Assembly (NCBI GenBank): GCA_022565075.1
Contig: JADFKG010000097.1
Span: 1 to 7,739, forward strand
Source of the DNA: Chloroflexota bacterium
GTDB lineage: Bacteria; Chloroflexota; Dehalococcoidia; SM23-28-2; RBG-16-64-32
Direction of reading: 5' to 3'
DNA: 7,739 nt
Shown: one piece after another, positions 6,081 to 7,739 of the stretch
Position numbering within the stretch: position 1 is the stretch's first letter
Layout: each line of letters opens with the position of its first letter
Translations under genes and position numbers: made by a program
The notes under the pieces: generated by a model
The model's input: the letters and a program-made list of their open reading frames with translations, nothing else
Told to the model about the DNA's origin: nothing
Databases searched by the model: none

Positions 6081-6920
6081 ATGACCACCGAACGCAAGGC
6101 CCTTTCTCCCGACGTCGTCGGCCTGGAGCTGCCGGCGTCCACCTTCGACTACGAAGAGCGCGACGTCATGCTCTACGCGCTCGGCATCGGCGCCAAAGAG
6201 CTGCCGTTCATCTTCGAGCGCAACCTCAAGGTAATACCAACGTTCGCGGTCATCCCGGCCTTCCCGGCCCTCATGGGCCTGGCCCAGAACGTCGAGATCA
6301 ACCCCGTGATGCTCCTGCACGGCGAGCAGGGCTTCCGCATCGCAAAGACGATCCCGACGAGCGGCTCCCTGACGACCAGCGGGACCGTGACGGGCGTCTA
6401 CGACAAGGGCAAGGGCGCACTCATCACAATCGACTCGACGACCACGGACGCCTCCGGTGAGACCGTCTTCACGAACACTTCCGGCGTCTTCATCCGCGGC
6501 GCCGGCGGCTTTGGCGGCGACCGTGGGCCGGGCGCCGCCAACAAGGCGCCGGAGCGCGCGCCCGACAAGTCGGTGGATGACACGACCCTGGACATCCAGG
6601 CCGCGATCTATCGCCTCTCCGGAGACCGCAACCCACTGCACATCGACCCCGATTTCTCCAAGATGGCAGGCTACGACCGGCCGATTCTGCACGGCCTGTG
6701 CAGCTTCGGGTACGCCGGCCGCGCCGTCCTCGCCGAGTACTGCGACAACGACCCGGACCGCCTCGTCGGTCTGGCCGTCCGCTTCACCGGCGTCGTCTAC
6801 CCGGGCGACACGATCACGACCGAGATGTGGGACGAGGGCGACGGCAAGATCATCGTCCAGTCGAAGACGCAGGAAGGCCGCGTCGTCATCAGCAACGCCG
6901 CCGCCGAGGTCAAGTCCTAG
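6081..6920 (+). CDS. (R)-specific enoyl-CoA hydratase 2, MaoC-like double hot-dog protein
   Basis: This 279-residue enzyme should hydrate trans-2-enoyl-CoA to (3R)-3-hydroxyacyl-CoA, the substrate of the adjacent dehydrogenase. The length corresponds to two tandem hot-dog folds. The N-terminal half (about 1-135) is degenerate and builds the acyl pocket (LPFIFERNLKVIPTFAVIP at 41-59). A glycine-rich linker follows at 138-160 (RGAGGFGGDRG). The C-terminal half carries the hydratase 2 signature YRLSGDRNPLHIDP at 177-190, with catalytic Asp182 and His187, then PILHGLCSFG at 201-210. These features match the hydratase domain of eukaryotic MFE-2. The start lies 3 bases after the dehydrogenase stop, with GGCGGT about 10 bases upstream as ribosome binding site. 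No sterol-carrier-like third domain follows; a terminator does. A MaoC-type hydratase feeding another pathway is the alternative. Confidence 0.93.
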   Translation: MTTERKALSPDVVGLELPASTFDYEERDVMLYALGIGAKELPFIFERNLKVIPTFAVIPAFPALMGLAQNVEINPVMLLHGEQGFRIAKTIPTSGSLTTSGTVTGVYDKGKGALITIDSTTTDASGETVFTNTSGVFIRGAGGFGGDRGPGAANKAPERAPDKSVDDTTLDIQAAIYRLSGDRNPLHIDPDFSKMAGYDRPILHGLCSFGYAGRAVLAEYCDNDPDRLVGLAVRFTGVVYPGDTITTEMWDEGDGKIIVQSKTQEGRVVISNAAAEVKS

Positions 6921-6946
6921 GCGTCCCGGCGAAAGAGCAACGATCG

Positions 6947-6975
6947 AAGGCCCGCGGCGACTGTCGCGGGCCTTT
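6947..6975 (+). terminator. Intrinsic terminator of the dehydrogenase-hydratase operon
   Basis: A perfect 10-bp stem is formed by AAGGCCCGCG (6947-6956) and CGCGGGCCTT (6965-6974) with an 8-base loop, followed by a short T-rich stretch (TTTCGCTT, counting from the stem end). It sits 26 bases after the hydratase stop codon. The T-tract is brief, as is common in GC-rich genomes. Confidence 0.8.
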
Positions 6976-7001
6976 CGCTTGCGTCCGCGCGGCTCCCTCG
7001 G

Positions 7002-7030
7002 TTGCCAGCCTTGGCGGGCGGCGATAGCAT
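7002..7030 (+). promoter_or_regulatory. Probable promoter for rpiB-tal
   Basis: TTGCCA (7002-7007, 5 of 6 bases of the -35 consensus) and TAGCAT (7025-7030, 4 of 6 of the -10 consensus) are separated by 17 bases. They lie just downstream of the previous operon's terminator. The start would be near 7037, with a leader of about 63 bases. It is weaker than the two other promoters in the window. Confidence 0.5.
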
Positions 7031-7039
7031 GGATCACCT

Positions 7040-7071
7040 GGGGTGCCTCGACCGCCCTGAGGCGCAGCCCC
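7040..7071 (+). other. Imperfect stem-loop in the rpiB leader
   Basis: GGGG (7040-7043) can pair with CCCC (7068-7071), TGC (7044-7046) with GCA (7064-7066) and CTC (7047-7049) with GAG (7059-7061). Small bulges separate these segments and a 9-base loop closes the hairpin. It would sit at the very start of the mRNA if the predicted promoter is right. No known riboswitch was recognised. Confidence 0.3.
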
Positions 7072-7099
7072 CGCCCCGCAGATCGCAGAGAGGAGTGCC

Positions 7100-7579
7100 A
7101 TGCGCATCGTCGTCGGAGCCGACCACCGCGGCTTTCAGATGAAGAACGCCATCGCCGACTTCCTGCGCGCGGCCGGCCACGACGTCACCGACGTCGGCAC
7201 CGACAGCGCCGAGTCCGTCGACTACCCGGACATCGCCGTCGCCATCGCCGCCGAGATCCAGTCCGGCAACGCCGAACGGGGCGTCTTCGTCTGCGGCAGC
7301 GGCGTCGGCGCCAGCGTCGCCGCCAACAAGCTCGGCGGCATCCGCGCCGCCATCACGCACGACACCTACTCCGCGCACCAGGGCGTAGAGCACGACGATA
7401 TGAACGTCATCTGCCTCGGCTCGCACGTCATCGGCATCGACATCGCGCTTGAGGTGACTAAGGCGTTCGTCGGAGCCAGCTTCGACGCCCAGGAGCGCTA
7501 CGTGCGCCGCCTGGCCAAGGTACGCGCCATCGAAGCCGGCGAGACCGAGACCGGCAAGAAGCAAGAGATTTCGGGATAG
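7100..7579 (+). CDS. rpiB: Ribose-5-phosphate isomerase B
   Basis: This cytosolic enzyme interconverts ribose-5-phosphate and ribulose-5-phosphate in the non-oxidative pentose phosphate pathway. At 159 residues it has the normal length for the RpiB/LacAB family. The N-terminus MRIVVGADHRGFQMK carries the phosphosugar-binding Asp8-His9. VDYPDIA is at 40-46. VCGSGVGASVAANK at 64-77 contains catalytic Cys65 and the anion-binding glycine loop. HDTYSAHQGVEHDDMNV at 87-103 supplies the conserved His98, and LGSHVIG follows. The C-terminal tail (about 145-159) is charged and likely flexible. AGAGGAG ending 4 bases before the ATG is its ribosome binding site. It is separated from the upstream operon by a terminator and sits 11 bases before a transaldolase gene, which confirms a pentose phosphate role over galactose-6-phosphate isomerase. 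Confidence 0.96.
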   Translation: MRIVVGADHRGFQMKNAIADFLRAAGHDVTDVGTDSAESVDYPDIAVAIAAEIQSGNAERGVFVCGSGVGASVAANKLGGIRAAITHDTYSAHQGVEHDDMNVICLGSHVIGIDIALEVTKAFVGASFDAQERYVRRLAKVRAIEAGETETGKKQEISG

Positions 7580-7590
7580 GAGCGACTGGC

Positions 7591-7739
7591 ATGGCCAACC
7601 CGCTATTGGAACTGAAGAGCCAGCGACAGAGCGTCTGGTACGACAACCTCAACCGCGAGCTGATCAAGACCGGCGCGCTCCAGCGCATGGTCGAGGACGA
7701 CGGCATCGGCGGCGGCACGTCCAACCCATCGATCTTCGA
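7591..7739 (+). CDS. tal: Transaldolase, N-terminal fragment (continues beyond right edge)
   Basis: Only the first 49 residues are in the window. The sequence has the start of the long transaldolase family: SVWYDNLNRELIKTG at about 14-28, then the EDDGI and TSNPSIF blocks, which form the first barrel strand. The full enzyme moves a dihydroxyacetone unit between sugar phosphates via a Schiff-base lysine, which lies outside the window. An AGGAG (7578-7582) overlapping the rpiB stop lies 8 bases before the ATG and supports the start and cotranscription. In Chloroflexota and some Actinomycetota such genes can be fused to phosphoglucose isomerase; this cannot be judged here. A Gly (residue 42) directly precedes TSNP where Val or Met is more usual. 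Confidence 0.9.
   Translation, partial: MANPLLELKSQRQSVWYDNLNRELIKTGALQRMVEDDGIGGGTSNPSIF

Noticed and set aside
5958..7037. Open frame of 359 codons on the minus strand opposite the hydratase gene
   Set aside because: It runs across a strong terminator and a conserved enzyme gene and has low-complexity composition with no family features. It is a shadow.
6457..7452. Open frame of 331 codons on the plus strand, very rich in Arg, Ser and Pro
   Set aside because: It spans the end of the hydratase, the terminator and most of rpiB in another frame. The composition is typical of out-of-frame translation of GC-rich DNA.

Overview
This is a GC-rich bacterial chromosomal segment with tightly packed genes. 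It carries seven protein genes, of which the first and the last run off the window. The organism cannot be fixed from the sequence. High GC, a Tat-type lipoprotein binding protein, a bacterial counterpart of the peroxisomal beta-oxidation enzyme MFE-2 and an rpiB-tal pair would fit Chloroflexota, or less likely Actinomycetota, but this is a low-confidence inference. No mobile element, CRISPR array, tRNA, rRNA or phage gene was seen.

Left half (1-3655, minus strand): a peptide/nickel-type (Dpp/Opp) ABC importer operon. It reads, in transcription order, substrate-binding lipoprotein (3655 to 1931), first permease (1908 to 913) and second permease (909 to beyond the left edge). ATPase genes are probably next, outside the window. 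A well-formed sigma70-like promoter (TTGACA, 18-base spacer, TATAAG) lies at 3727-3756 and is followed by a leader with a strong ribosome binding site.

Middle (3656-5010): a 218-base divergent intergenic region, then a plus-strand membrane-embedded site-2-type zinc protease (family M50) with two C-terminal CBS domains.

Right half (5011-7739, plus strand): two transcription units. The first has a clear promoter at 5062-5091 and encodes an SDR dehydrogenase and a two-hot-dog-fold enoyl-CoA hydratase 2. Together these correspond to the first two domains of eukaryotic peroxisomal multifunctional enzyme type 2, here as separate genes 3 bases apart. They would carry out hydration and oxidation through (3R)-hydroxyacyl-CoA intermediates. 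This unit ends in a 10-bp GC-rich intrinsic terminator (6947-6975). The second unit has its own plausible promoter and encodes ribose-5-phosphate isomerase B and the start of a transaldolase, both from the non-oxidative pentose phosphate pathway.

Every gene belongs to a recognisable family and no clearly new system was found. The points most worth checking are the split MFE-2 module, the divergent pairing of a site-2 protease with a lipoprotein-dependent peptide importer, and a few insertions or substitutions within otherwise conserved proteins.
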